Shown here: positions 1 to 5,779 of the stretch, one piece after another
Layout of the letters: each line of letters begins with the position of its first letter
Numbering within the stretch: the stretch's first letter is position 1
Assembly (NCBI GenBank): GCA_049644345.1
Contig: JBARRS010000013.1
Coordinates: forward strand, 1 to 9,393
Direction of reading: 5' to 3'
DNA: 9,393 bases
Source of the DNA: JBARRS01 sp049644345
GTDB lineage: Bacteria; Actinomycetota; Thermoleophilia; Gaiellales; Gaiellaceae
Program-made: the position numbers and the translations under genes
The notes under the pieces: model-generated
Seen by the model: only the letters and a program-made list of their open reading frames with translations
Told to the model about the DNA's origin: nothing
The model's database searches: none

Positions 1-396
1 AAGCCGTTCGAGCTCCGAGAGCTCGTGCTCCGTCTGAGAGCGCTCGACCGCAGGCGCGCCCACAACAGGCCACCCGTGCGAGAGATAGCAGGCTTGCGCC
101 TGGATCCGTTCCGCCGCGAGGTCTATCGCGACGGCCGCTACGTCGCGCTCACCAGGAAGCAGTTCGCAGTGCTCGACGTCCTCGTCGCCGCCGACGGCGG
201 TGTCGTCAGCGCCGAAGAGCTCCTGGCACGGGCGTGGGACGAGAACGCGGACCCGTTCACCAACGCCGTGCGCATCACCGTCTCAGCCCTGCGCAAGCGG
301 CTCGGCGAACCCTGGATCATTGCCACCGTGCCCGGCGTCGGCTACCGCATCGACACGCAACCAGACACCGAGCGCGAGGGAGGGGACCGTGGATAG
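1..396 (+). CDS. OmpR-family response regulator, 3' part (5' end outside window)
   Basis: The frame is open from the first base. It begins with K-P-F followed by a leucine/arginine-rich helix (ELRELVLRLRAL), the usual end of a receiver domain (conserved Lys of the KPF motif, then alpha-5). After a short linker comes an OmpR/PhoB-type winged-helix DNA-binding domain at about residues 30-119 of the visible part, ending in the typical ALRKRLGEPWIIATVPGVGYRI signature (recognition helix and wing). The phospho-acceptor Asp lies upstream of the window. The stop TAG (394-396) lies 8 bases inside the next gene, the histidine kinase, so the two are almost certainly co-translated partners. The stimulus and target genes cannot be read from sequence. 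Family assignment is very secure; no specific name is justified. Confidence 0.93.
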   Translation, partial: KPFELRELVLRLRALDRRRAHNRPPVREIAGLRLDPFRREVYRDGRYVALTRKQFAVLDVLVAADGGVVSAEELLARAWDENADPFTNAVRITVSALRKRLGEPWIIATVPGVGYRIDTQPDTEREGGDRG

Positions 397-1471
397 AGCC
401 CCTGGCTTGAGCGTTCGCCTCAAGCTCACGCTCAGCTACGCCGGCTTCCTGATGCTCGCCGGCGCCTTGCTGCTCGCCGCCGTGTGGGTGTTCCTGAATC
501 GTGCGGTCCACGTCGGGCTCATCCTCGAGCCCAACTACCGCTACGCCGTCCTGCGCGAGTTCGCTCCGACCGCGGCCGTCGTGCTGGCGTTCCTGCTGGT
601 GTTCGGTCTCCTGGGAGGATGGATTCTCGCCGGCCGCATGCTCGCCCCGCTGACGCGCATCACCGACGCCACACGCATCGCCGCGACCGGATCGCTCTCC
701 CACCGAATCCAGTTGGAAGGTCGCAAGGACGAGTTCCGCGAACTCGCCGACGCCTTCGACACCATGCTCGCCCGGCTCGAAGCACACGTCACCGAACAGC
801 AGAGATTCGCAGCCAACGCCTCCCACGAGCTGCGCACGCCGCTGGCGATTACGCAGACGCTTCTCGACGTCGCCCGCAACGACCCGAACCGCGACAACGG
901 CGAGCTCGTCGACCGGCTCCACGCCGTCAACACCCGAGCGATCGACCTCACCGAAGCACTGCTCCTGCTCAGCCGCGCCGACCAACGGTCATTCATCGGA
1001 GAACACGTCGACCTCTCCCTCATAGCGGAGGAAGCCACCGAAACGCTCCTCCCGCTCGCAGAAAAACGCGGCCTCACCATCGAGACCTCCGGCGACCTGA
1101 CCCCAACCATCGGCTCACACGCGCTCCTGCTGCAGCTGAGCACGAACCTCGTGCACAACGCGATCATCCACAACCTGCCCGAACAAGGCAGCGTATGGGT
1201 CACGACTAGCGTTCAGCCCAAGAGTGCGGTACTCACCGTCGAGAACACCGGCGAGAAGCTCACCCCACAGCTAGCTGCCACGCTTGCCGAGCCGTTTCTT
1301 CGCGGCACCAAGCGCATACGCACCGACCACGCAGGTGTTGGCCTCGGCCTGGCAATCGTCAAGAGCATCACCCAAGCACACGACGGAACCCTCACCCTCA
1401 CCCCCCGGCCGGCCGGCGGGCTCCGCGTCACGGTGCAACTACCCGCCGCGCCACCGCACGCTGGCAGATGA
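389..1471 (+). CDS. Membrane sensor histidine kinase of a two-component system
   Basis: The protein has 360 aa from GTG 389, chosen because GAGGGAGGGG lies just upstream and the first membrane helix follows at the expected place; a longer reading in this frame only adds out-of-frame response-regulator sequence. Order: TM1 about residues 17-36, a short external loop (37-60), TM2 about 61-81, HAMP about 82-135, then the dimerisation/phospho-acceptor helix with H-box ANASHELRTPLA (His146). The ATP-binding domain has an N-box around NLVHNAIIHN (Asn257), a G1-like VENTG (284-288, N in place of the usual D, as in several actinobacterial kinases) and G2 GVGLGLAIV (316-324). It overlaps the response regulator by 8 bp, so the pair is an operon. 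The loop of about 24 residues between the helices suggests sensing in or near the membrane rather than through a large extracellular domain. The signal is unknown. Confidence 0.93.
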   Translation: MDRAPGLSVRLKLTLSYAGFLMLAGALLLAAVWVFLNRAVHVGLILEPNYRYAVLREFAPTAAVVLAFLLVFGLLGGWILAGRMLAPLTRITDATRIAATGSLSHRIQLEGRKDEFRELADAFDTMLARLEAHVTEQQRFAANASHELRTPLAITQTLLDVARNDPNRDNGELVDRLHAVNTRAIDLTEALLLLSRADQRSFIGEHVDLSLIAEEATETLLPLAEKRGLTIETSGDLTPTIGSHALLLQLSTNLVHNAIIHNLPEQGSVWVTTSVQPKSAVLTVENTGEKLTPQLAATLAEPFLRGTKRIRTDHAGVGLGLAIVKSITQAHDGTLTLTPRPAGGLRVTVQLPAAPPHAGR

Positions 1472-1484
1472 CGCCCGCAGTTAC

Positions 1485-1512
1485 AGAGGGAGTCATCGAG
1501 AGGGAGTCATCG
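1485..1512. repeat. Perfect 14-bp tandem direct repeat after the histidine kinase gene
   Basis: The unit AGAGGGAGTCATCG occurs twice with no gap (1485-1498 and 1499-1512), starting 14 bp after the kinase stop codon. OmpR/PhoB-type regulators often bind tandem direct repeats with an 11-bp period, so a site for the adjacent regulator is conceivable. The 14-bp period is not standard and no clear downstream gene start lies close by. A simple recent duplication is equally possible. Confidence 0.45.
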
Positions 1513-1726
1513 CGAGTACGCGACACAGGCTTTCGTTTCGGATCGATTTGCAGATGATCGAACGTGCGGCAGGTATGGAGCCCTTTATGGAGCCTTCAGG
1601 TCGGAAAACGTTTGGGCAAGTGGCAGCGGCGCGCGACGCAACCTGACCTTGTGGCCGACATCGCGACGCGTCGGACGGCTGCTCCGGGATCCCTCGGCGG
1701 AGCCACGTGCTCACGACACGATCACC

Positions 1727-1756
1727 GTGATGGCCGACGTACTCTTCGGCCATCGC
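1727..1756. promoter_or_regulatory. Strong inverted repeat (terminator or operator) upstream of the DCC-like gene
   Basis: ATGGCCGA (1730-1737) and TCGGCCAT (1746-1753) are perfect inverted copies around an 8-nt loop. Outer pairs g1729-c1754, t1728-g1755 (wobble) and g1727-c1756 extend the stem to 11 bp. No U-run follows, so it is not a classical intrinsic terminator, although GC-rich actinobacteria often lack the U-run. It lies 62 bp before the GTG start at 1818, so it could also be an operator. Just to its left is another near-palindrome, ATCAC-C-GTGAT (1721-1731). Confidence 0.45.
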
Positions 1757-1817
1757 CATTCGCCCGGCCGATCTTCGCCTAGTCTCCTGATTGGCAGATT
1801 TCTTGGTTGCGGCTAAC

Positions 1818-2216
1818 GTGAAACTCCCTCTCCCGCGCCCGGTTCTCCTCTACGCGGGCGGCTGAAAGTTCTGCTGTTGGGCGGCGCGGGTCGTCGCCAC
1901 GATCGACCGACGCAACGAGCTAGCGCTGCTCCCGCTCGCTGATGAGGAAGCCGACGGCCTCCTCGCCGAGGTGCCCGAGGAGGAGCGCGGCGAGTGTTGG
2001 TGGCTCATCCTTCGCGACGGCACTCCCGTCCCTGGCGATCGCGGAGGCGGCGTAGCGCTCTTTGTCGAGGTTCGACTGACCCGCCCGCTCGGCCGGGTCG
2101 TCCGTGGTCTCCGGCTGTCACCGCTCGTCGACGCGTTCGACAGGCTCGTGTCGCGCCATCGAGGGAGCCTCGGCCGGCTCGTGCCCGACGGGCCTGCGCC
2201 ACGTCTCTATCCGTGA
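1818..2216 (+). CDS. DCC-family (DUF393/YuxK-like) thiol-disulfide oxidoreductase with in-frame TGA at the first CxxC Cys; candidate selenoprotein or pseudogene
   Basis: Read from GTG 1818, the frame gives KLPLPRPVLLYAGG, then TGA at codon 16 (1863-1865), then KFCCWAARVV and an uninterrupted remainder to the stop at 2216: 132 residues in all, the usual family size. DCC proteins start with a pattern like LLYDGDCGFCRW. Aligned without gaps, the TGA replaces exactly the first Cys of CxxC while the second (Cys19) and the following Trp are kept. The C-terminal half (WWLILRDG, a DAFDRLVSRHRGSLGRLVPD-like segment) also matches family style. A hairpin with a GGU-containing loop follows the TGA, so selenocysteine is plausible. 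Against this, the two family Asp residues before the Cys are Ala and Gly here, and no good ribosome binding site precedes GTG 1818; in-frame TTG codons at 1791 and 1803 are alternative starts. If the TGA is a true stop, this is a pseudogene or the gene restarts at GTG 1971. Family assignment is more secure than the Sec reading. Confidence 0.6.
1863..1898 (+). promoter_or_regulatory. Candidate bacterial SECIS element after the TGA of the DCC-like gene
   Basis: After TGA (1863-1865), 1880-1886 (GGCGGCG) pairs with 1892-1898 (CGTCGCC), a 7-bp stem with one G-U pair, leaving the loop CGGGT (1887-1891). The loop begins 21 nt after the TGA, carries a G at its second position and contains GGU, as expected for bacterial SECIS hairpins read by SelB. 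GC-rich coding DNA forms hairpins readily, so this alone is weak; its weight comes from the TGA lying at the catalytic Cys and from the better example at 5497-5529. Confidence 0.45.
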
Positions 2217-2277
2217 TCGGCCCCGCAGTTCCGGCGCGCTCAAGGGCTTCGGTTCCGCGCATATACGAACGGCGCCG

Positions 2278-2333
2278 ACGATGGCTGCCATCGTGACGTT
2301 CGGTGGCATCTCCCGCGCGTGGAGCGGTACCGT
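2278..2333 (+). promoter_or_regulatory. Dyad-containing promoter/operator region of the peroxiredoxin gene (copy 1 of a shared motif)
   Basis: The core is a 7-bp dyad ACGATGG-CTG-CCATCGT (2278-2294), followed by GTTCGGTGGC (2298-2307) and GTACC (2327-2331). The same elements occur with identical spacing at 4058-4113, between lysR and the MBL gene: 40 of 56 positions match without gaps, and 25 of 29 match in the core 2279-2307. The copy ends about 46 bp before the peroxiredoxin start. The most likely reader is the nearby LysR protein, since LysR regulators bind dyads upstream of targets and of their own gene. No binding data are available, so the assignment is inferred. Confidence 0.6.
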
Positions 2334-2379
2334 CAAGCTCCTGTCATCGCGCGAACGTCAACGTCACAAAGGAGCGAAG

Positions 2380-3063
2380 ATGGCCTTGCAACTTGGCGAT
2401 ACGGCGCCCGACTTCGAGGCGCAAACGACGGAAGGCCGGATCGGCTTCCACGACTGGATTGGCGACTCGTGGGCGGTGCTGTTCTCGCACCCGAAGGACT
2501 TCACGCCGGTCTGCACGACCGAGCTCGGCTACATGGCCAAGATCAAGCCCGAGTTCGATCGGCGGAACGTCAAGATCATCGGCCTCTCGGTCGATTCGAC
2601 CGGCGACCACGAGGGCTGGGCCAAGGACATCGAAGAGACGCAGGGGACGGCGCCCAACTACCCGATCGTCGGCGATTCCGACTTCAAGGTCTCGAAGCTC
2701 TACGGGATGCTTCCCGCCGAGACCTCCGGCGACCCGAGAGAGCGCACGCCGGCGGACAACCAGACGGTGCGCAGCGTGTTCGTGGTCGGCCCGGACAAGA
2801 AGATCAAGCTGATCCTCGTCTACCCGATGACGACCGGGCGCAACTTCGACGAGGTGCTGCGTGTGATCGACTCGCTGCAGCTAACCGCCACGCACAAGGT
2901 CTCCACGCCGGTCAACTGGAAGCAGGGCGACGACGTGATCATCGCGGGCTCAGTCTCGGACGACGAGGCGAAGGAAATCTTCGGCGACTGGCAGGCGCCG
3001 AAGCCCTACATCCGGATCGTGCCGCAGCCGAGCGGAGCGCCCGAGCTGGTCAAACAGCCGTAG
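2380..3063 (+). CDS. 1-Cys peroxiredoxin (Prx6 subfamily)
   Basis: The protein has 227 aa from ATG 2380, with AAAGGAG ending 5 nt before the start. The N-terminus MALQLGDTAPDFEA is that of Prx6-type peroxiredoxins. The peroxidatic Cys is Cys45 in FTPVCTTE; the Pro and Thr around it form the peroxide-binding pocket, and Arg in TVRSVFVVGP is the expected later active-site residue. No other Cys is present, so the resolving thiol must come from a partner (a small thiol or another protein). The longer C-terminal domain (YPMTTGRNFDEVLRVIDSLQ then KVSTPVNWKQGDDVII) is the subfamily hallmark and mediates dimerisation. It is a cytosolic enzyme reducing H2O2, alkyl peroxides or peroxynitrite. It ends 6 bp from the convergent lysR stop. 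The upstream region shares a dyad motif with the MBL gene, suggesting co-regulation. The DCC-like thiol oxidoreductase upstream could be a reductant partner, which is speculative. Confidence 0.95.
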   Translation: MALQLGDTAPDFEAQTTEGRIGFHDWIGDSWAVLFSHPKDFTPVCTTELGYMAKIKPEFDRRNVKIIGLSVDSTGDHEGWAKDIEETQGTAPNYPIVGDSDFKVSKLYGMLPAETSGDPRERTPADNQTVRSVFVVGPDKKIKLILVYPMTTGRNFDEVLRVIDSLQLTATHKVSTPVNWKQGDDVIIAGSVSDDEAKEIFGDWQAPKPYIRIVPQPSGAPELVKQP

Positions 3064-3069
3064 CGTAGC

Positions 3070-4008
3070 TCAGCCGATCGCCTGGGCCGTCAGGCCCGCT
3101 GGGGGGAGGATGCAGGCCTCGGCGTACGCTGTGCTCGTTGCACAACAGGTCCAAAGCGTCGAGAGAAAGCGCGCCTCTGCCGGCGTAAGCTGGCGACTGG
3201 CGAGACGGACGACGTGGAAGCGCCGCCGCAGCGGCTTCCGTCCGGCGATGCGGAAGCTCTCGAGGCGGCCCTGCTCGAGCTCTTCGGCGACGGCGAAGCG
3301 GCTGATAAACGCGAAGCCGAGGCCTTCTAGCGCGGATCGTTTGACCCCCTCGCCGGAGCCGAGCCGCCAGACAGTCTTCGGGTTCGACCCGGCCGCCTTG
3401 AGCTCCTCGTCGGCGAGCGCCTGCGTGCTCGATCCCGGCTCGCCGGCGAGTAGCGTCTCCACCGAGAGCGCGGCTGCGGAGACGCTACCGTCTTCGAGCG
3501 TAAGCAGACCCGGCTTTGCCACACCGACGATCTCGTCCTCGACGAACGGGTCCGCCTCCAGCCGCTCGTCGTCTGGCTCTGCGCCGACGACGGCGAGGCC
3601 CACCCGGCCGGCGAGCAGCCACTCGACGACGTCGGCGCTGGAGGCGATCTGGAGATCGATGCTCACGCCCGGGTACTTCTGGCGGAAGCAACCCAGCGTG
3701 TAGGGAAGCACGTATGCGCCGGGAGACCACGATGCCGCAAGGGCCACGCGACCACATTGCAGGCCTGCGAGATCCGCGATCTCCTCCTCCCCGGCTGCAA
3801 GCTCGGCGAGGGCCGCGGCGGCCCGGCGGGCGAGAGCACGCCCTGCGTCGGTGAGCCGGCTTCCCCGCCCGAATCTCTCGACGATCGGCTGCTGAGCCGC
3901 TATCTCGAGCACGCGAACGTGCTCGCTGGCCGTCGACTGCGTAATTCCGATCGCAGACGCCGCGGCGGAGACGCTGCGCTCGTTCGCGAGCGCGACCAGG
4001 AGCCGCAT
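3070..4008 (-). CDS. LysR-family transcriptional regulator
   Basis: The N-terminal winged helix-turn-helix is clear (MRLLVALANERSVSAAASAI then GITQSTASEHVRVLE), followed by the linker helix, a LysR substrate-binding domain (for example GRVALAASWSPGAYVLPYTL) and DEEL/SGEGV segments of the second lobe. From ATG 4008 it has 312 aa. The start is uncertain: the frame is open to GTG 4098, with ATGs at 4077 and 4071. The residues WDTTR just before Met4008 look coding, which favours a longer form, but those starts lie in the operator-like motif at 4058-4113 and none of the candidates has a good ribosome binding site. It is convergent with the peroxiredoxin and divergent from the MBL gene, a classic LysR arrangement. 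Likely targets are its own gene, the MBL gene and the peroxiredoxin, all next to the shared dyad. The inducer is unknown; the setting suggests peroxide, sulfane sulfur or another thiol-reactive cue. Confidence 0.92.
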   Translation of the reverse strand: MRLLVALANERSVSAAASAIGITQSTASEHVRVLEIAAQQPIVERFGRGSRLTDAGRALARRAAAALAELAAGEEEIADLAGLQCGRVALAASWSPGAYVLPYTLGCFRQKYPGVSIDLQIASSADVVEWLLAGRVGLAVVGAEPDDERLEADPFVEDEIVGVAKPGLLTLEDGSVSAAALSVETLLAGEPGSSTQALADEELKAAGSNPKTVWRLGSGEGVKRSALEGLGFAFISRFAVAEELEQGRLESFRIAGRKPLRRRFHVVRLASRQLTPAEARFLSTLWTCCATSTAYAEACILPPAGLTAQAIG

Positions 4009-4057
4009 GCGGGTCGTGTCCCAGAGGACGGCGAGCGTGCTCCTCTCACCGTCGAGA

Positions 4058-4113
4058 CCGATGGCTGGCATCGCCATGTTCGGTGGCGACGATAGCACGT
4101 GCGGCAGTACCTT
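4058..4113 (+). promoter_or_regulatory. Dyad-containing divergent promoter/operator between lysR and the MBL gene (copy 2 of a shared motif)
   Basis: CGATG-GCTGG-CATCG (4059-4073) is a perfect 5-bp-arm dyad followed by GTTCGGTGGC (4078-4087) and, with the same spacing as copy 1, GTACC (4107-4111). The region lies 8-63 bp before the MBL start and is centred about 60-80 bp upstream of lysR ATG 4008, where autoregulating LysR proteins commonly bind. If lysR instead starts at 4071-4098, the dyad overlaps its first codons. The differences from copy 1 do not favour silent codon positions, which argues for a DNA-level signal. Confidence 0.6.
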
Positions 4114-4120
4114 GAGGGCA

Positions 4121-4918
4121 ATGCTTCTACGACCGTTCCTGTTCGAGCCTACGGCCTGCGCCAGCTACCTGTTCGGCTGCACGACGCACGACAAGCTCGC
4201 TGTGCTCGACCCGCACGCCGACCTGGTCGACGCGTACATCGAGGCGGCCCGGCGCACCGGCTCGCCGATCGTCGCGGTATTCGAGACGCACGTACAGGCC
4301 GATCACGTCTCCGGCCTGCCGGAGCTGGCCACGCGGACCGGCGCCACCGCGTACCTGCCCCGGAATGCGGTCGTCGCGTTCGATCACGTCGGGCTCGAAG
4401 ACGGCGACGTCGTCGAGCTCGGGAACACGCGCGTGACCGCCCTCGCGACGCCAGGCCACGCCCCGGCACACGTCGCGCTCGTGATCGCCGATGCGCGGCG
4501 CGGAACGCTCGAGCCCTGGCTCGTCTTCACGGGGGACTCGCTGCTCGTCGGCGACGTCGGCCGCCCCGACCTGCACGCAAGGGGGGAGCCCGAACCGCCC
4601 GCACGCGAGCTCTACGCCTCTCTTCAGAAGCTGCTCGCGCTGCCGGACGAGGTGCTCGTCTACCCGAGCCACTACGGAGGCTCGGTCTGCGGCCGGGCTC
4701 TCTCCAGCAACCCGTTCTCCTCGATCGGCTTCGAGCGACGGCACAACGCGATGCTGCGACACCCGGACGCCGACGCGTTCGCGCGAGAGCTGCTCGTCGA
4801 CCTGCCGCCGCCGCCGGCCAACCAGGCGGAGATCGTCGCGGAGAACCGGCGCGGTGCGATCCAAGGGATCAGCTGCTCGGCTGGTGCCGAGGCGATCGGT
4901 TCGAAGCGCATGACGTAG
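4121..4918 (+). CDS. MBL-fold metallo-hydrolase, persulfide dioxygenase (ETHE1)/glyoxalase II-like
   Basis: The protein has 265 aa from ATG 4121, preceded closely by GAGGG; longer in-frame starts would put the operator motif inside the gene. Metal-site elements in order: FETHVQADHVSG (His57, Asp61, His62), TPGHAPAH (His113), FTGDSLLVGDVGRPDL (bridging Asp139) and YPSHYGGSVCG (His184). The GDVGRPDL and PSHYGGSVCG segments resemble persulfide dioxygenases and rhodanese-linked MBL proteins, which oxidise glutathione or other low-molecular-weight persulfides with a mononuclear iron. The usual HxHxDH motif has Gln59 in place of the second His; I have an impression of this HVQADH variant in actinobacterial homologues, so it may not be a defect, but it should alter the metal site. 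It is divergent from lysR and shares its upstream motif with the peroxiredoxin. The MerB-like gene follows 137 bp downstream. The fold is certain; substrate is inferred. Confidence 0.88.
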   Translation: MLLRPFLFEPTACASYLFGCTTHDKLAVLDPHADLVDAYIEAARRTGSPIVAVFETHVQADHVSGLPELATRTGATAYLPRNAVVAFDHVGLEDGDVVELGNTRVTALATPGHAPAHVALVIADARRGTLEPWLVFTGDSLLVGDVGRPDLHARGEPEPPARELYASLQKLLALPDEVLVYPSHYGGSVCGRALSSNPFSSIGFERRHNAMLRHPDADAFARELLVDLPPPPANQAEIVAENRRGAIQGISCSAGAEAIGSKRMT

Positions 4919-5055
4919 CGGGTCAGCCCGCCGCCGCTGACAGGCACATCGAACGCGCTCTCGACGACTGCCGACTAGAGCTCAGTGACTACCAACTTGA
5001 GATACTCATGCACGAAGCGAGGCACCATCTGAGCACGACCTCCAAGGAATCGCGC

Positions 5056-5715
5056 ATGGATGCAAGCGATCTCGAGCTTCGCAACCTGACGTATGCGAAG
5101 GTGGTGGAGCTCGGTCGCGTGCCGACGGCAGCCGAGGTCGCCGCCGCGACCGGCCGCGAGCCCGCCGAGGTCGTCGCCGGCTGGCGCCGCCTGCACCACC
5201 AACACGCGCTCGTGCTCAGCGCGGCGACGGACGAGATCCGGATGGCGAATCCGTTCTCCGGCGTCCCGACCGCCTACCGCGTCCACGCCGCCGGCCGTTG
5301 GTGGTATGCCAACTGCGCCTGGGACGCGTTCGGGATCTGCGCCGCCTTGCACGTCGACGGGCAGATCGAGACCTCCTGCCCCGACTCCGGCGAGCCGCTC
5401 TCGATCGCGGTGCGCGGGCAGCGGCCCGACGACGACCGCCTGCTCTTCCACTGCCTCGTCCCCGCCTCCCGCTGGTGGGACGACATCGTCTTCACCTGAA
5501 GCACGATGAACCTCTTCCGGTCGGAAGAGCACATCGCCCGCTGGCTCGGCGCCCGCGAGCCCGGCGCCACCATTCCGGTGTCGAAGCTGAGCCAGCTCGC
5601 CCACGCCTGGTGGGACGACAGGCTCTCACCCGAGTGGCGCCCCCACACGCGTGAGCAGAACCAGGCGATCCTCGACCGGCTCGAGCTGACCGGCGAGTTC
5701 TGGCGTCTGCCCTGA
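5056..5715 (+). CDS. merB: MerB-like (alkylmercury lyase family) protein with in-frame TGA at the Cys159 position; probable selenoprotein
   Basis: AAGGA precedes ATG 5056; an upstream in-frame ATG at 5008 is less likely. The frame runs 147 codons to TGA (5497-5499) and continues in the same frame, STMNLFRSEEHIARW..., to the stop at 5715. Read through, it has 219 aa, close to classical MerB (about 212). An N-terminal winged-helix segment (residues 8-65) precedes the catalytic domain: WWYANCAWDAFGI carries Cys87 and Asp90, spaced like MerB Cys96 and Asp99; Cys108 in SCPDSGEP matches Cys117. The TGA is residue 148, aligning with catalytic Cys159 (FT-U-STMNLF against F-C-C-HVHFF). MerB uses this Cys pair and the Asp to cleave carbon-mercury bonds. 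The hairpin after the TGA is a textbook SECIS shape, so selenocysteine is the best reading; two separate ORFs or a pseudogene are the alternatives. No merA, merR or mercury transporter is visible, so an organomercury role is not assured. Confidence 0.82.
5497..5529 (+). promoter_or_regulatory. Bacterial SECIS-like hairpin directing UGA recoding in the MerB-like gene
   Basis: Downstream of TGA (5497-5499), CTCTTCC (5512-5518) pairs perfectly with GGAAGAG (5523-5529) around the four-base loop GGTC (5519-5522). Nineteen nucleotides separate the TGA from the loop. E. coli formate dehydrogenase SECIS hairpins likewise present GGUC at the tip at a similar distance, and bacterial SECIS consensus wants a G in the first loop positions. 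No bulged U is evident in the stem. The element lies in coding sequence, as bacterial SECIS elements do. Confidence 0.75.
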
Positions 5716-5779
5716 CGAGCGACTGCGCTCCCGACCCTCACGCTTCGGCATCGGGCACCGGCGAGTGCGCTGGTCTCGC

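Larger units (their letters stand above)
1472..1817. other. Non-coding gap of 346 bp
   Basis: No reading frame here looks like a conserved protein, and short frames on both strands lack a ribosome binding site with a credible product. The stretch holds the 14-bp tandem repeat (1485-1512), an imperfect direct repeat of ATGGAGCC(C)TT at 1575-1585 and 1587-1596, and the strong dyad at 1727-1756. Promoters for the following gene presumably lie in the last 100 bp, but no clear -35/-10 pair was found. No tRNA was seen. Confidence 0.5.

Noticed and set aside
317..985. Open frame on the minus strand opposite the histidine kinase
   Set aside because: Antisense shadow with low-complexity composition and no ribosome binding site; the plus strand is clearly coding.
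1493..1759. 88-aa minus-strand ORF in the 1472-1817 gap
   Set aside because: No ribosome binding site, no recognisable domain, and it covers the tandem repeat and the hairpin.
1971..2216. Gene starting at GTG 1971 as a complete small hypothetical protein
   Set aside because: The DCC-family frame clearly extends upstream of 1971 through family-like sequence (KFCCWAARVV and onward) to the TGA and on to GTG 1818; GTG 1971 lies in the middle of the domain and lacks a ribosome binding site.
2281..2379. N-terminal extension of the peroxiredoxin from ATG 2281 (and likewise of the MBL protein from ATG 4061)
   Set aside because: Both ATGs lie in the shared operator motif; differences between the copies are not silent, the extensions match no family, and 2380 and 4121 have the canonical N-termini and ribosome binding sites.
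4099..5055. Long plus-strand frame running upstream of the MerB-like gene
   Set aside because: It is Arg/Ala-rich out-of-frame reading of the MBL gene; real coding in this frame starts around 5056.
5506..5715. Separate 69-aa gene starting at ATG 5506
   Set aside because: It is in the same frame as the MerB-like gene, only two codons after its TGA, has no ribosome binding site of its own, and matches the C-terminal part of the MerB family.
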